38,310 bases of DNA from Bacteroidota bacterium (GTDB lineage: Bacteria > Bacteroidota > Bacteroidia > Cytophagales > Cyclobacteriaceae): the NCBI GenBank assembly GCA_003242315.1, contig QGUY01000005.1, positions 1 through 38,310 on the forward strand, in the 5' to 3' direction. Below, piece by piece: positions 1-7,948 of the stretch. The first letter of the stretch is position 1, and each line of letters begins with the position of its first letter. Position numbers and translations under genes: made by a program. The notes under the pieces are model-generated. The model was not told where the DNA came from, made no database searches, and saw only the letters and a program-made list of their open reading frames with translations.

Positions 1-2885
1 GAAAAGTCAGCATTGCTAATCGGTGTTGTGTTTTCCGCATACTCTCCCGTAGGATTGCCGTCGGCATCCACGACCTGTACAACTGAGTTAGGTATCACGA
101 AGGGTCTCCGATCGTTATAGAGCGTCGCAGGAGTGGTTCCCGCGAAGTACACCAGACCCGCGGTGCTGCTGTACATTCCACCGCCATTGCGGATGTCAAA
201 CGTGCCCGACAAAGAAAGACCTTTGAAAGAAAGACGATTCGTGACACCTCCAATCCATCTGTAGTTAGTGTTGGTAATGACTTGCTTAGCAGGGTTCGGA
301 ATAGGAAGACCTCCGGCGTTCACAACCATCCTGCCCTGAGGATCGAGCAGAGGAATGTTGCCCTGGATCTCAAAGGCTGGTCCGCCTACCCGGGCAATGA
401 GCTCGTTGCCGTTAAGTCCACCAAGGCTTATCTGCGTAGGGCCTCCGAGGTCTTCGATGCGTGAGATATTACGTGCCCAGTTCGCCGAGACATCCCACCG
501 GAAATTCGTGGTCATGACCGGGGTGGCCGTCACCAGGAGTTCAATACCCTTATTGGACAGCTTGGCGATGTTCATTACCTGTACCGTGTATCCCGATGAT
601 GCCGCCACCGGCACCTGGATGATATTGTCCCTGATGTCGCGCTTGTAGACCGTAGCGTCTACGCCCAGACGATTGCCGAAGAATCTAAGATCGAGTCCGA
701 GTTCAGTCTCCGTGGATATCTCGGGTTGAAGTGTGGGATTGCCGATAGTGTTCGACACTTCAAAACCCGGAATGCTCTGTGCATACGGCGCCCTGTTGTA
801 TATGAAGCCATCGGTATGTTCACCCGGGACAAACACAGACTGAACAAGGTACGCCGGCGCATCCTTTCCAACCTGCGCCCAGCCTGCTCTCAGCTTAGCA
901 TAGGAAAGTGTATTGCTTTCGAACCCAAAGGCCGAAGTCAGGTCAAGCCCCACATTGACGGAGGGATAGAAAAACGACTGATTGCCTTTGGGAAGGGTTG
1001 ACGACCAGTCGTTGCGACCACCGATGGTAACGAACGCGTAGTCCATATAACCCAACGTTGCCTGAGCATACACGCCGACGAGCCTGCGCATGCGGGTATC
1101 GGTACGCGACTGAGGCGTGTTGGCAGTATTTGCGATATTGTAGTATTCCGGAATGACGAGGTCGTTGATCTTCGTGAAGATATTCTGCGTCCTGCGTTGG
1201 TTCACATTCCATCCAACAAGACCAGTGAGACTGAACGTCGAATTGAGGTCCTTATTGAAGTTTGCAATAACGTCAGAGTTGAACTCGCGATAATAGAGCG
1301 TCTGTATGCTGTAGTTGCCGGGATTGGAGTTTCCAGCATTAGGTCCGGTAATAACCTGTTTGGGTACCCATTGCTCCCATTCCGTTGTGGAAACATCGGA
1401 ACCTACCCGTGCGGTGAAGTCAAGCCAATCCGCCGCCTTATAGGTCAACTCCAGATTGCCAAATATGCGGTCAATTACAGATTCCGATCCGTATTTCTTC
1501 AGAACGTACCAAGGATTGTTGGCATACTGTGTAAAATACCCGTTGAGGTCGTTGAAGGGATTTTCGATGTCTGCAAGTTCCAGGATCGGGATATCACGAG
1601 GAATCTGCAACAAGCCGCTATGTACTGTTGCACCCTGCCCTGTAGGCACAAAACTGTAGTCCGATCGCGCGTAGTTAAGAGATGCCGAACTCGTAATTCG
1701 ATCCGTGATGTCGGCCGAACCCCGTAGGGAGATCGTATTGCGATCGTACGAGTCTACGTTTGTCGGGAACACGCCATCCGCATCAACATTTGAATAAGAT
1801 ATATAGTAGTGGGCGCGGTCGCCACCGCCCTGCAATGACAGCGAGTTGGTCCAGTTGCGACCAATTTCATAAAACTCCTTCACGTTGTCCGGTAAGGCGA
1901 CATACGGCTTTACGCGTTGCTGATTGTTTACAACCCTACCCCAGGGACGAAGCTGGCCATCGAACTTGGGCCCCCAGCTTGTGTTTTCCTCAAGATCGGT
2001 CGCCCCAAAAAAGCCTTGTCCGAATTCGTTCTGGAAGGTCGGCAACTTAAGCACGCTCTCCATCATATACGACGTTGCAAACTGCACTTCGCCTAATTTT
2101 CCCCGATCGGCCGCGTCCTTACCTTTCTTCGTGGTAATGAGAATTACACCGGATGCTGCCCGTGAGCCGTAAAGTGCGGATGCTGCTGCACCTTTCAGCA
2201 CGCTAACAGACTCGATGTCTTCAGGATTGATATCGTTAACCCGGTTTCCGAAGTCAGACGCGCCATTAAGTACATCATCGTTGATGGGGTCGGCAGAGTC
2301 TGTTCCTGTAAATGAGTTACTCACAGGAACGCCATCCACAATATAAAGTGGATTGTTGCCTCCGCTCAGGGACGTAAAGCCGCGAACGATGACCTTGGTA
2401 GAACTTCCCGGAGCACCGGAACTATTGCTCACCTGCAGTCCTGCTACCTTTCCCTGCAGCGAATTGAGCATGCTGGCGTTGCGTCCTTGCACAATTTCCG
2501 CACCATCAACCCTTTCCACGGAGTAGCCGAGCGTACGGGATTCACGCTCTACCCCGAGGGCGGTGACAACCACTTCGCCCAGCTGCTGGACGTCTTCGGT
2601 CATACGCACATTAACGACGCTACGCTCGCCGATTTCGACTTCCTGCGTGATCAGGCCAATAAATGAAAAGATTAGCGTTCCCCCTTCCTGAGGGACCGAC
2701 AGGCTGTACCTGCCGGCCACATCCGTGACCGTACCCGAGGTAGTACCCTTGACAATAACATTTACCCCCGGCAGGGGTGAACCATCCGATTCGGAAGTAA
2801 CGGTACCTGTGACAGTGCGTTCCTGGCCGTATAACTGGCTTATTGCTAGTAATACGCCGCATCCCATCAGTAAAATTTTCTTCAT
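1..2885 (-). CDS. SusC/RagA-family TonB-dependent outer-membrane receptor (C-terminus beyond window)
   Basis: One open frame runs from an ATG at 2883-2885 to the left edge without a stop, giving about 961 visible residues; family members are usually about 1,000-1,100, so only the end of the barrel is missing. A signal peptide (about residues 1-21, ending LYGQ) is followed by a carboxypeptidase-regulatory-like domain (GTVTSESDGSPLPGVNV), a TonB-box-like EVVVTALGV stretch, a plug domain (ASMLNSLQGKVAGLQV, PLYIVDGVPV, VSVLKGAAASALYGSRAASG) and a beta-barrel with the typical SFFYPSVNVG and NPTLQPEISTETELG segments. Such receptors import glycans, peptides or other large substrates with a SusD lipoprotein, whose gene would lie downstream, outside the window. 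The substrate cannot be read from sequence. It lies after the kinase/regulator operon on the same strand but beyond a terminator, so it probably has its own promoter. Confidence 0.93.
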   Translation of the reverse strand, partial: MKKILLMGCGVLLAISQLYGQERTVTGTVTSESDGSPLPGVNVIVKGTTSGTVTDVAGRYSLSVPQEGGTLIFSFIGLITQEVEIGERSVVNVRMTEDVQQLGEVVVTALGVERESRTLGYSVERVDGAEIVQGRNASMLNSLQGKVAGLQVSNSSGAPGSSTKVIVRGFTSLSGGNNPLYIVDGVPVSNSFTGTDSADPINDDVLNGASDFGNRVNDINPEDIESVSVLKGAAASALYGSRAASGVILITTKKGKDAADRGKLGEVQFATSYMMESVLKLPTFQNEFGQGFFGATDLEENTSWGPKFDGQLRPWGRVVNNQQRVKPYVALPDNVKEFYEIGRNWTNSLSLQGGGDRAHYYISYSNVDADGVFPTNVDSYDRNTISLRGSADITDRITSSASLNYARSDYSFVPTGQGATVHSGLLQIPRDIPILELADIENPFNDLNGYFTQYANNPWYVLKKYGSESVIDRIFGNLELTYKAADWLDFTARVGSDVSTTEWEQWVPKQVITGPNAGNSNPGNYSIQTLYYREFNSDVIANFNKDLNSTFSLTGLVGWNVNQRRTQNIFTKINDLVIPEYYNIANTANTPQSRTDTRMRRLVGVYAQATLGYMDYAFVTIGGRNDWSSTLPKGNQSFFYPSVNVGLDLTSAFGFESNTLSYAKLRAGWAQVGKDAPAYLVQSVFVPGEHTDGFIYNRAPYAQSIPGFEVSNTIGNPTLQPEISTETELGLDLRFFGNRLGVDATVYKRDIRDNIIQVPVAASSGYTVQVMNIAKLSNKGIELLVTATPVMTTNFRWDVSANWARNISRIEDLGGPTQISLGGLNGNELIARVGGPAFEIQGNIPLLDPQGRMVVNAGGLPIPNPAKQVITNTNYRWIGGVTNRLSFKGLSLSGTFDIRNGGGMYSSTAGLVYFAGTTPATLYNDRRPFVIPNSVVQVVDADGNPTGEYAENTTPISNADF

Positions 2886-3059
2886 GCGTTTAGGATTTTT
2901 GAAAAGTGTTCGAGTTTCCTCCCCCCTCACGTAAGGAGCAACTCAAAACTCTCAAAAGGCCTTCCGAAAAGAATGACCAGATAAAGGGTATTTTGGCCCT
3001 GATCAAATCACGCAAATGGTGGTAACGCAGGCACAGGGAATCTTACCTGACTTTGAAAG

Positions 3060-3110
3060 GAAAAAAAGTGCCGCCCGTCAGCCGCCAAATAGCTGGTGGT
3101 GCAGGCACTT
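3060..3110 (-). terminator. Second hairpin with T-run: tandem terminator or receptor leader attenuator
   Basis: AAGTGCC (3066-3072) and GGCACTT (3104-3110) form a stem that encloses a smaller GC-rich imperfect hairpin. On the minus strand it is followed directly by a run of seven T. It lies between the regulator operon terminator and the receptor start, so it is either a backup terminator or, if the receptor promoter lies further upstream, a leader attenuator. Confidence 0.4.
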
Positions 3111-3123
3111 GTCATTTCACCAA

Positions 3124-3150
3124 TAAAAAAGCCCTCCCACCTGGAGGGCT
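3124..3150 (-). terminator. Rho-independent terminator of the kinase/regulator operon
   Basis: A perfect 8-bp stem (AGCCCTCC at 3130-3137 with GGAGGGCT at 3143-3150) with a 5-nt loop is followed on the minus strand by six T residues (3129-3124). It lies about 180 bp after the response regulator stop codon and in the correct orientation for that operon. Confidence 0.8.
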
Positions 3151-3332
3151 GAAAATCCTTCGAAAACTTTTCATTAACCTAAACTTATGAAGAAATTCCT
3201 ACTAGAGGTAGATGAAGGATTTGGTGCATAAATTTTGTTAACTTTCCGGATAATGCAATCACCCATATCGGTTGATTTGATAAAAACTCCTTAAACGGCA
3301 GAAATTCGGCCTAGATTGCGGGTTCTTTGGAC

Positions 3333-3965
3333 CTAGATCAGCTTCTCCAGATTGGCCTTCGCAATGGCTTCCGACTTGCTGTTTACCTGCAGCTTCGAGT
3401 ATATGTTCTTGATGTGGGTCTTGGCTGTCTCCTTGCTGATGAAAAGCTCCTCAGAAATTTGCGTGTAAGTTTTGCCTTCCGAAATGAGTTGCAAAATTTC
3501 CGTCTCGCGCTTGGTCAGCGGTGAGTTGGGGTTAACGTGAAAGTTGTCGATTACCATCCTGGCAATGCGGCTGCTCATCGGCGCTCCGCCCCTCGTAATC
3601 TCTTCCAGCGCTGTAAGGAGTTCCAGGTAGTTGGCACTCTTTGTGATATAACCCGAAGCTCCTGCCTTCAGAGCCTCGAATACCAGCTCGCTGTCTTCGT
3701 AGACTGTGACCATGATCACCTCGGTGTGCGGATGCTTTTCCTTGATGAGTCGGGCACCCTGAATCCCATTCATCCCGGGCAGCTCAATATCCATAAGGAC
3801 GATTTCCGGTTTATCGCGATTCAACGCGGCAATGGCTTCCTCGCAGTTGCCATAAGCGTTCACGACCATAAACTTCTGAGAGCTGTTCACAATAAGCGAA
3901 AAGCTGTTGCGGATCTCCTGGTCATCCTCGACTATCAGAACGCGCTTCTTAAAGGGCAGTGCCAT
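3333..3965 (-). CDS. NarL/FixJ-family response regulator
   Basis: This 210-residue protein has an N-terminal receiver domain and a C-terminal LuxR-type helix-turn-helix. The acidic pocket is VEDD (about 12-15), the phospho-acceptor is Asp59 in VLMDIELPGMNG, the switch Thr is Thr87 and the conserved Lys is Lys109 in GYITKS. The DNA-binding domain spans about residues 146-205 (LTKRETEILQLISEGKT, SKETAKTHIKNIYSKL). It should be phosphorylated by the kinase encoded just upstream: the ATG lies inside the end of that gene, with a 17-bp overlap, which implies co-transcription and coupled translation. Target genes are not evident, although the susC-like gene beyond the terminator is an obvious candidate by position. 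Confidence 0.95.
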   Translation of the reverse strand: MALPFKKRVLIVEDDQEIRNSFSLIVNSSQKFMVVNAYGNCEEAIAALNRDKPEIVLMDIELPGMNGIQGARLIKEKHPHTEVIMVTVYEDSELVFEALKAGASGYITKSANYLELLTALEEITRGGAPMSSRIARMVIDNFHVNPNSPLTKRETEILQLISEGKTYTQISEELFISKETAKTHIKNIYSKLQVNSKSEAIAKANLEKLI

Positions 3966-6903
3966 ACTTCTTCTTTGATTTAGTTAGTTTAAATTCCAGG
4001 GAAACCTTCGAGCCCCGGTTCTCTTCACTCTGTATACGTAAATACGCGCCAATTCTTTCCGCGCGTTCGCGTATATTTTTTAGTCCGTTCGACATTTTTT
4101 GGTCTTCTACCCGGAAGCCCACTCCATCGTCCTCGAATTCAATCAGGTAGGCATCGGCTTCCTGCCGCAACGTAAGCGTCACATTTTGCGCTTTACTGTA
4201 CTTAAACGCATTGGTCATCGCCTCCTTGAAAATCAGGTTAGCCTCCCGGCTGTATCCATTGGGCAGCTTGACGCTTTCCTTTACCAGGTCGTGGGCCCGA
4301 AAACTGATATTCTTCTCTTCGAACAGCTTTTCGCCAAAATCACGGATGTGAATGAATAGTTTCGACAACTCGTCGTTAACCGGGTCGATCGACCAAATGA
4401 AATCACGCGTTCCGGTATAGAGAAACTTGGCAGACTCCTCCACCTTCCGGTACAGGTCATGATGCTGACCATTTCCATTAGAAGCAGCTCCGTTTAGTTT
4501 CAAGAGACTTACGTAGTTGATGATCCGGGTGAGTTGGTTACCCATCTCATCGTGGAAGTCACGCGCAATCTCCTTCCTCAAATTCTCCAGTTCGCGCATG
4601 CGAATGCGCTCAATGTCCAACATCTTTCGAACCCGTTGTCTCACGCGCAGGTACAGAAGAAGCGTTATGCTTCCTGCGACAAAAATGACCATGCCAGCAA
4701 TAAACGATGGCATACGGTAGAACGGAGCTCTCACCGTAAAGGCGTACGCGAGTTTGTCATTGGACCATCCTCCTCTCTGATCAGTCGCCATCACACGGAA
4801 CACATACCGTCCCGGAGGCAGGTTGCTGTAGGTAACCTGTGTCGCCGACGATGCTTGCGACCATGTCTTGTCGAAATTCTGCAAGTAGTAGATAAACTTT
4901 ACCGACTTGGGATATCGCTTGTCTACGCGATTGAAATGAAACGTGATGTGATTCTTGTCGGGCGGCAATATCGGTAACACGGGTATCTTGAAGAATCCCA
5001 GCAGGCTGTCTGTATAGTCGCGCGCCGAATACTCACCATACAGAATCTCTACGTCCGTCATGTGCAACGCGAACGACTGGGAGCCCGCTTTGTTTACGTC
5101 GTTATACTTGTACAGACCGTCGATCAATCCGAAGTATTTGACATTATCCCCTATGAAGAATGCGTTTTGATTCGTCTCCACTCCGGTGAGGCCGTTCTCG
5201 TGGTCGAACGAAAGGCTTTCGACAATCCCCAGTCGGTCGTCGAGCCTGATCCTTGAAATACCTTTTTCGGTTCCAACCCAAATGTTGTCGTCTTTATCCG
5301 ATACGACGAAGTACACGAAGTCTGAAATCAGGCCGTCCCGTGTGGTGAATGATTTTCTTTCTCCTGTATCGGGATTATACACGATGACGCCGGCGCCACC
5401 CGATCCAATCAGCAGCAGTGAGTCGCGATACGGGTTCATGTTAAATATCATCGTGTTCTCTACTTCAGGTATCGACAGTTTGGATACCTGACCCTGACGG
5501 ATGACGCTTACGCCTCCGTCATTACCGACAAACGTCGCTTGACGTTCCGGCAAATAGCACAGCGACCAGACCCGCCCAGCGTTAAGTCCGTTTTCAGGAC
5601 CGTAATGCGTGAATGCACTTCCGTCATAGTAATCCACTCCTCTTGGTGTGGAGAGCCATATTCCACCTTTTTCATCAAAATCAAGACAGCGCACACTGTT
5701 TGCTGAAAGACCATCCTTGCGCATGTACCATGTGAAATTGTTCCTGATCCGGTCATAATGACCCAGGCCATTTTCGGTTGCAAACCACAACTCACCTGTC
5801 GGAGACACTTTGATGGTGTGTACGGTATTCTGCAGGGGGTCCTTTGAGATTGATACTTGAGTAAACCTCCCATTGCGTCCTCTCCAGAGGCCACGACTCA
5901 TTGTTCCAATCCAGGTGTCGCCGGCTCCGTCATCACAAATTGCCATGACGCCTTTCATCTCTTCGGGTCCCAGACGCTCGAAGTCTTCGAAGTAGTAACG
6001 CATGAGTCCGCTGCCATCCGTAGCGAGCCAGACGTTCTGGTCGGAATCAGGAAGCACCATTAACACCTCTACATCGCGCGCAATGGTATCGAGTCGATAT
6101 CCGGTATCTGTAGCCGCGTATCGAAACAGGTTGTATTCATCGCGGGTCCAGTATGCGTCCTCGCGCGTGTCGTAATACAGTACGAAGTTAGGGATGTGAT
6201 GCGCGAGTTCTTCCAGTCGTTTGGTTTTCAGGTCGATGCGGTATGTTTTCCCGTTCATGCGAACGCGGACCTCGTCGCCGAAGTTGAAAAAGTTGGCGCG
6301 CGCTTTTTCAGGTACTGGTAAAGAATATCGTTCGGCTCCGTCAAGTACATGAATCACACCCGTGCTTAGGTAAAAGACGACCTCACCATTAGGGCCAGCG
6401 TGCATGGCGAGGATGGTCGCCTGACCAGTTACGGGTTGGCTCCAGTAATGGACGGAATCGCCGGAGATTTTTCCAAGGGTTCCTTCGGCATTATATACAT
6501 AGATGTTGTCTCCGGAGACAGCCATGCGCCACAGTACCTTGGAACCGTAGCCCTGTGTGGGCGCCCTGAATCGGGTAAATGTCAGCCCGTCGTATCGCGT
6601 GAGGCCGTCGGGATGGAGCACCCAGAGGTTCTGGCGGCTGTCGAATGCGAGGCTGTTGACAAAATTGGAAAGGAGGCCGTCGAGGGTTGTGTATACCTTG
6701 AATTCGCGGCCGTCAAAGCGGGCCAGCCCCCCACCTTGAGTGCCAATCCACAGGTATCCGTTTGTGTCCTCGGCAAGGCCAGTCACCTGTGATTGGGGAA
6801 GGCCGTCAATGGCGGTATAACTTCGGATGGTGAAATGGACATCCTGCGCGGCGCCTACCACGGACACCGCCCACACCCCCATTATCAGCAAAACGGCACG
6901 CAT
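3949..6903 (-). CDS. Membrane histidine kinase with periplasmic two-component-regulator beta-propeller
   Basis: This 984-residue sensor has a signal peptide (1-20), about 640 residues of Reg_prop-type repeats (for example GLPQSQVTGLAEDTNGYLWIG-like and NVWLATDGSGLMRY blocks) predicted to form a periplasmic double propeller, a Y_Y_Y domain (about 665-727), one transmembrane helix (about 734-754), a HisKA_3-type dimerisation segment with His784 in DFHDEMGN, and a HATPase domain with the N-box Asn898 (EAMTNAFKYS) and the G-box DDGVGF (about 925-930). It lacks the fused receiver and AraC parts of Bacteroides hybrid sensors; the partner is the separate regulator downstream. In this phylum such propellers sense carbohydrates or other ligands next to SusC/D loci. 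The ligand is unknown. Confidence 0.94.
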   Translation of the reverse strand: MRAVLLIMGVWAVSVVGAAQDVHFTIRSYTAIDGLPQSQVTGLAEDTNGYLWIGTQGGGLARFDGREFKVYTTLDGLLSNFVNSLAFDSRQNLWVLHPDGLTRYDGLTFTRFRAPTQGYGSKVLWRMAVSGDNIYVYNAEGTLGKISGDSVHYWSQPVTGQATILAMHAGPNGEVVFYLSTGVIHVLDGAERYSLPVPEKARANFFNFGDEVRVRMNGKTYRIDLKTKRLEELAHHIPNFVLYYDTREDAYWTRDEYNLFRYAATDTGYRLDTIARDVEVLMVLPDSDQNVWLATDGSGLMRYYFEDFERLGPEEMKGVMAICDDGAGDTWIGTMSRGLWRGRNGRFTQVSISKDPLQNTVHTIKVSPTGELWFATENGLGHYDRIRNNFTWYMRKDGLSANSVRCLDFDEKGGIWLSTPRGVDYYDGSAFTHYGPENGLNAGRVWSLCYLPERQATFVGNDGGVSVIRQGQVSKLSIPEVENTMIFNMNPYRDSLLLIGSGGAGVIVYNPDTGERKSFTTRDGLISDFVYFVVSDKDDNIWVGTEKGISRIRLDDRLGIVESLSFDHENGLTGVETNQNAFFIGDNVKYFGLIDGLYKYNDVNKAGSQSFALHMTDVEILYGEYSARDYTDSLLGFFKIPVLPILPPDKNHITFHFNRVDKRYPKSVKFIYYLQNFDKTWSQASSATQVTYSNLPPGRYVFRVMATDQRGGWSNDKLAYAFTVRAPFYRMPSFIAGMVIFVAGSITLLLYLRVRQRVRKMLDIERIRMRELENLRKEIARDFHDEMGNQLTRIINYVSLLKLNGAASNGNGQHHDLYRKVEESAKFLYTGTRDFIWSIDPVNDELSKLFIHIRDFGEKLFEEKNISFRAHDLVKESVKLPNGYSREANLIFKEAMTNAFKYSKAQNVTLTLRQEADAYLIEFEDDGVGFRVEDQKMSNGLKNIRERAERIGAYLRIQSEENRGSKVSLEFKLTKSKKKYGTAL

Positions 6904-6914
6904 ACAATTCAGTA

Positions 6915-6922
6915 CAAATTTA
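6915..6922 (-). promoter_or_regulatory. Possible -7 element upstream of the sensor kinase
   Basis: On the minus strand TAAATTTG matches the Bacteroidota -7 consensus TAnnTTTG exactly and ends 11 nt before the kinase ATG. No TTG lies at the usual 17-23 nt upstream, and a start this close would give an almost leaderless mRNA, so the call is weak. A short inverted repeat (ATCCCC 6944-6949 / GGGGAT 6957-6962) lies just upstream. Confidence 0.3.
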
Positions 6923-7009
6923 CCAGTACGGCGAACCCTGGCTATCCCCCACGTTAGGGGATTGGTGATTGGTATTCATTAATTTAAGGTACAACAAAAA
7001 ATGTGGTCT

Positions 7010-7038
7010 TTTGTCCCAAATATGGACTATTACCTTTG
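7010..7038 (+). promoter_or_regulatory. Bacteroidota-type promoter of the ECF sigma gene
   Basis: TTTG (7010-7013) is followed after 17 bp by TACCTTTG (7031-7038), an exact fit to the TTG-N17-23-TAnnTTTG promoter of the principal sigma factor in this phylum. Transcription would start near 7045, giving a leader of about 50 nt before the ATG at 7096. Confidence 0.65.
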
Positions 7039-7095
7039 GGTCGCCGGCGTGACTTTTAGGAACTTCGGCATTATGATAGAAAGACGGAATACGCG

Positions 7096-7662
7096 ATGAC
7101 CGACGACGAAATTCGTCAGGAATATGCCATTCTGAGGCGTTCGGTTCGGCATCCGGAGGCATTCGGGGAATTGTACGAGAAATACTTCGATCGTATTTTC
7201 AACTACATCTATCGCCAAACGGACGACGAGCAACTCACTGCGGACTTGACTTCACAGACCTTTCTCAATGCGCTGCGAAATGCCGCGTCGTTCGAGTACC
7301 GGGGCATTCCTGTGTCGGCGTGGATATACCGTATTGCCAGCAACGAGGTGAACAAGCACTACCGGCGTCAGAAGCGCGAGCGCGTGTTCAGCATCGAAGA
7401 AGAAAAGGTGCGAGAGCTGATGGAAGTTGGCAACGAAGGATGGGACGAAGAGCTCGTCAACAAGTTGCTTGATTACATGAAAGACCTTCCTACGGATATG
7501 CTGGAGGTCCTTGAACTCAGGTTCTTTGAAGACAAGGACTTCAAAGAGATCGCGTATATCCTTGATATTACCGAGAGCGGTGCCAAAATGAGGACATACC
7601 GCGCGCTGGACAGACTAAGAAAAAAATTCAATCTCAGCATAAAGTACGATGGGAAAAAATGA
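7096..7662 (+). CDS. RNA polymerase sigma factor, ECF/sigma-70 family
   Basis: This 188-residue protein has sigma region 2 (about 20-90: AFGELYEKYFDRIFNYIYRQ, DLTSQTFLNALRN, PVSAWIYRIASNEVNKHYRR) and region 4 (about 125-180: LPTDMLEVLELRFFEDKDFKEIAYIL and a helix-turn-helix with SGAKMRTYRALDRLRKK). There is no region 1.1 or region 3. It should direct RNA polymerase to a dedicated regulon, usually under anti-sigma control. The next gene overlaps its 3' end and encodes a small single-pass membrane protein, which is the natural candidate for that control or for signalling. The promoter at 7010-7038 looks like a housekeeping one, so autoregulation is not indicated. Confidence 0.93.
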   Translation: MTDDEIRQEYAILRRSVRHPEAFGELYEKYFDRIFNYIYRQTDDEQLTADLTSQTFLNALRNAASFEYRGIPVSAWIYRIASNEVNKHYRRQKRERVFSIEEEKVRELMEVGNEGWDEELVNKLLDYMKDLPTDMLEVLELRFFEDKDFKEIAYILDITESGAKMRTYRALDRLRKKFNLSIKYDGKK

Positions 7663-7948
7663 AATCCGGTTGAGGAGGCAAAGGATGAGTTCCGGTCGTA
7701 TTGCACAACATCGGAACTACGGATGGGTCATGGCTGCACATGAGCGCGAGCAAAAACTCAAGCGCATCTTCCGGGTGGTGATCTATTTGGTTATCATTTT
7801 CTTTCTTATCGTGCTCTTCTTTATGGTTACAAGGTGGCAGGAGCGCGGGGAGTCCGAAGAAGCGCCAGTGAAAACGTCAATCGTGCTGAAGCATAAAATT
7901 ATCACCGACCACCATTCACGGATTACTGGTTTCCCTTATAATACGTGA
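7649..7948 (+). CDS. Small single-pass membrane protein coupled to the sigma factor
   Basis: Of about 99 residues, the N-terminal 45 are basic (RLRRQRMSSGR, HEREQKLKRIF), followed by one strongly hydrophobic helix (about 43-60: VVIYLVIIFFLIVLFFMV) and a short polar tail. The frame opens at an ATG at 7649 that overlaps the end of the sigma gene. A second in-frame ATG at 7685 has a good Shine-Dalgarno sequence, GAGGAGG at 7672-7678 with a 6-nt spacer, which is rare in this phylum; that would give an 87-residue protein and may be the true start. No zinc-binding anti-sigma motif (HxxxCxxC) is present. Its 3' end overlaps the convergent LysM gene by 26 bp. I do not recognise the family; a membrane anti-sigma or accessory role is inferred only from position. 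Confidence 0.7.
   Translation: MGKNEIRLRRQRMSSGRIAQHRNYGWVMAAHEREQKLKRIFRVVIYLVIIFFLIVLFFMVTRWQERGESEEAPVKTSIVLKHKIITDHHSRITGFPYNT

Larger units (their letters stand above)
2886..3332. other. Intergenic region between the susC-like gene and the response regulator
   Basis: This 447-bp stretch holds no convincing gene. It contains a strong minus-strand terminator (3124-3150), a second larger hairpin with a T-run on the minus strand (3060-3110), and a purine-rich G-tract on the minus strand about 30-40 nt before the receptor start. A 14-codon ATG-to-TAA frame (MKKFLLEVDEGFGA, 3187-3231, plus strand) is present, but nothing shows that it is used. No exact TAnnTTTG promoter element was found upstream of the receptor gene. 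Confidence 0.6.

Noticed and set aside
6944..6962. ATCCCC/GGGGAT inverted repeat in the kinase-sigma divergent region as an operator
   Set aside because: A single 6-bp inverted repeat without a second copy or a match to a known site is too weak to call.
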